A stretch of 7,608 bases of DNA from Nitriliruptoraceae bacterium (GTDB lineage Bacteria; Actinomycetota; Nitriliruptoria; Nitriliruptorales; Nitriliruptoraceae). The notes under the pieces were generated by a model. It was not told the origin of the DNA, did not search any database, and saw only the letters and a program-made list of their open reading frames with translations. Below are positions 6,639-7,608 of the stretch, piece after piece (the first letter of the stretch is position 1; each line of letters opens with the position of its first letter). The stretch is taken from contig SLDB01000080.1 of NCBI GenBank assembly GCA_007125475.1, positions 1 through 7,608 of the forward strand. The letters are read 5' to 3'. The position numbers and the translations under genes were made by a program.

Positions 6639-7608
6639 GTGACGACCGACGACACCGTCCAGCACGCGGATGAGCGCTCCAGCGGTTTCGACCGACGCGG
6701 GGTGCTGCTGGTCAGCGGCGCCCACTTCGCCCACGACATCTACCCGGCGTTCCTGGGCGTGCTGCTGCCGCTGCTGATCGAGGAGCTCGGGATCTCGCTG
6801 ACGGTGGCTGGCGTGCTGGCCTCGGCGATCCGGGTGACCACCAGCCTGCAGCCGGTGCTCGGCCACCTCGCCGACCGCACCGACACCCGGTACTGGGTGA
6901 TCCTCACCCCGGCGACCACCGCGTTGTGCATGAGCCTGCTCGGCGTCTCGCCGAACTCGGTGGTGGCGGCGCTGCTGCTGCTCACCGCAGGGCTCAGCCA
7001 CGCCGCGTTCCACCCCGCCGGGGGCGCGGTGGCCACCCGTGCGGCCGGTGAGCAGTGGGGCAAGGGCAGCGCGTGGTTCATGACCGGCGGTGAGGTTGGC
7101 CGGGTGGTCGGTCCGCTGCTGATCAGCGGGGTCGTCGCGATCGGTGGGCTGCGACTCAGTCCGGTGGCGGTGATCCCCGGGATCCTCGCCTCGCTGTTCC
7201 TGTGGCGTCGTCTGCGGCGGGCGACGTTCCTGGAGGTGTCCTCACGCCCTCCCGCGCACATCCTCACCGCACTGCGTGACGGGCGGCGTGCGTTGCTGCT
7301 GCTCTCCGGCGTGGTCGCGCTGCGTGCCTTCGCGAACATCGCGATCGTGATCTACTACCCGACGTTCGCGGTCGAGGGTGGCTACCCGTTGTGGATCGGC
7401 GCGCTCGCCCTGGCGATCTACGAGGTCGGCGCGGTGGCCGGGACGCTTGCCGGTGGGGCGGTCTCCGACCAGCGCGGTGGCGTACCCACGATGATCGTCG
7501 GGCTGCTGCTGTCGATCCCCCCGATGGTCGGCGCCGTCGTGCTGGGACCGACCTGGCTCGGGCTGAGCCTGCTGCTGCTGGCCGGGTTCTTCTGGCTCAG
7601 CGGATCCC
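6639..7608 (+). CDS. MFS transporter, fosmidomycin-resistance (Fsr)-like, 3' truncated
   Basis: The open frame runs to the window edge (323 codons visible), lacking the last few transmembrane helices of a roughly 400-residue major facilitator. It would be an inner-membrane, probably proton-driven exporter. Similarity to the Fsr group is seen in SGAHFAHDIYPAFLGVLLPLL (26-46, written in part; H29, H32, D33), SLQPVLGHLADR (69-80, the motif-A loop between helices 2 and 3) and GLSHAAFHPAGG (118-129, H125). GGEVGRVVGPLL (150-161) and GTLAGGAVSDQRGG (268-281), the second-half motif-A repeat, also fit. Hydrophobic segments recur throughout. GTG 6639 is chosen because AGGAG (6628-6632) lies 6 nt before it. 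An in-frame GTG at 6600 with GGGGAG upstream is an alternative that would add 13 residues. A TAGGGT at 6596-6601 could be a -10 element, which would favour 6639. The actual substrate is unknown. Confidence 0.88.
   Translation, partial: MTTDDTVQHADERSSGFDRRGVLLVSGAHFAHDIYPAFLGVLLPLLIEELGISLTVAGVLASAIRVTTSLQPVLGHLADRTDTRYWVILTPATTALCMSLLGVSPNSVVAALLLLTAGLSHAAFHPAGGAVATRAAGEQWGKGSAWFMTGGEVGRVVGPLLISGVVAIGGLRLSPVAVIPGILASLFLWRRLRRATFLEVSSRPPAHILTALRDGRRALLLLSGVVALRAFANIAIVIYYPTFAVEGGYPLWIGALALAIYEVGAVAGTLAGGAVSDQRGGVPTMIVGLLLSIPPMVGAVVLGPTWLGLSLLLLAGFFWLSGS

Overview
The window is very GC-rich, and its coding sequence ends almost every codon in G or C. Together with GTG starts and hairpin terminators lacking U-tracts, this points to a high-GC actinobacterium (Actinomycetota). 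A narrower placement is not supported by the sequence alone.

Layout, left to right. (1) The 3' part of an amidase-superfamily gene (1-705, +) enters from outside the window. (2) A complete AI-2E/PerM-family membrane protein (692-1990, -) converges on it, and the two coding ends overlap by 14 bp. (3) A 482-bp divergent intergenic region (1991-2472) carries a DnaA-box cluster, a probable tandem NrdR-box pair and two potential RNA stems in the leader of the next gene. (4) The centre is a 1329-codon gene (2473-6462, +) for a vitamin B12-dependent class II ribonucleotide reductase, NrdJ. It is interrupted in frame by a 399-residue intein with a two-motif LAGLIDADG homing endonuclease. (5) A strong UUCG hairpin terminator follows at 6501-6526. 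(6) A fosmidomycin-resistance-like MFS transporter (6639 onward, +) runs off the right edge.

How it works together. NrdJ is a stand-alone, oxygen-indifferent supplier of deoxyribonucleotides using adenosylcobalamin, so no nrdB partner is expected and none is present. The upstream DNA carries sites for the dNTP-sensing repressor NrdR and for the replication initiator DnaA, a coherent arrangement for tying dNTP production to replication. The flanking amidase, AI-2E protein and MFS exporter have no obvious pathway link to it.

The most notable feature is the intein. It sits exactly before the cysteine expected to carry the catalytic thiyl radical (NP|CSE), so the intein's +1 splicing nucleophile and the enzyme's radical residue are the same cysteine. 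The reductase must be inactive until splicing. The intein's C-terminus reads Arg-Asn rather than the usual His-Asn, and the preceding extein residue is proline, so its splicing chemistry deserves attention. I see no CRISPR array, tRNA, rRNA, IS element or evident new defence system.
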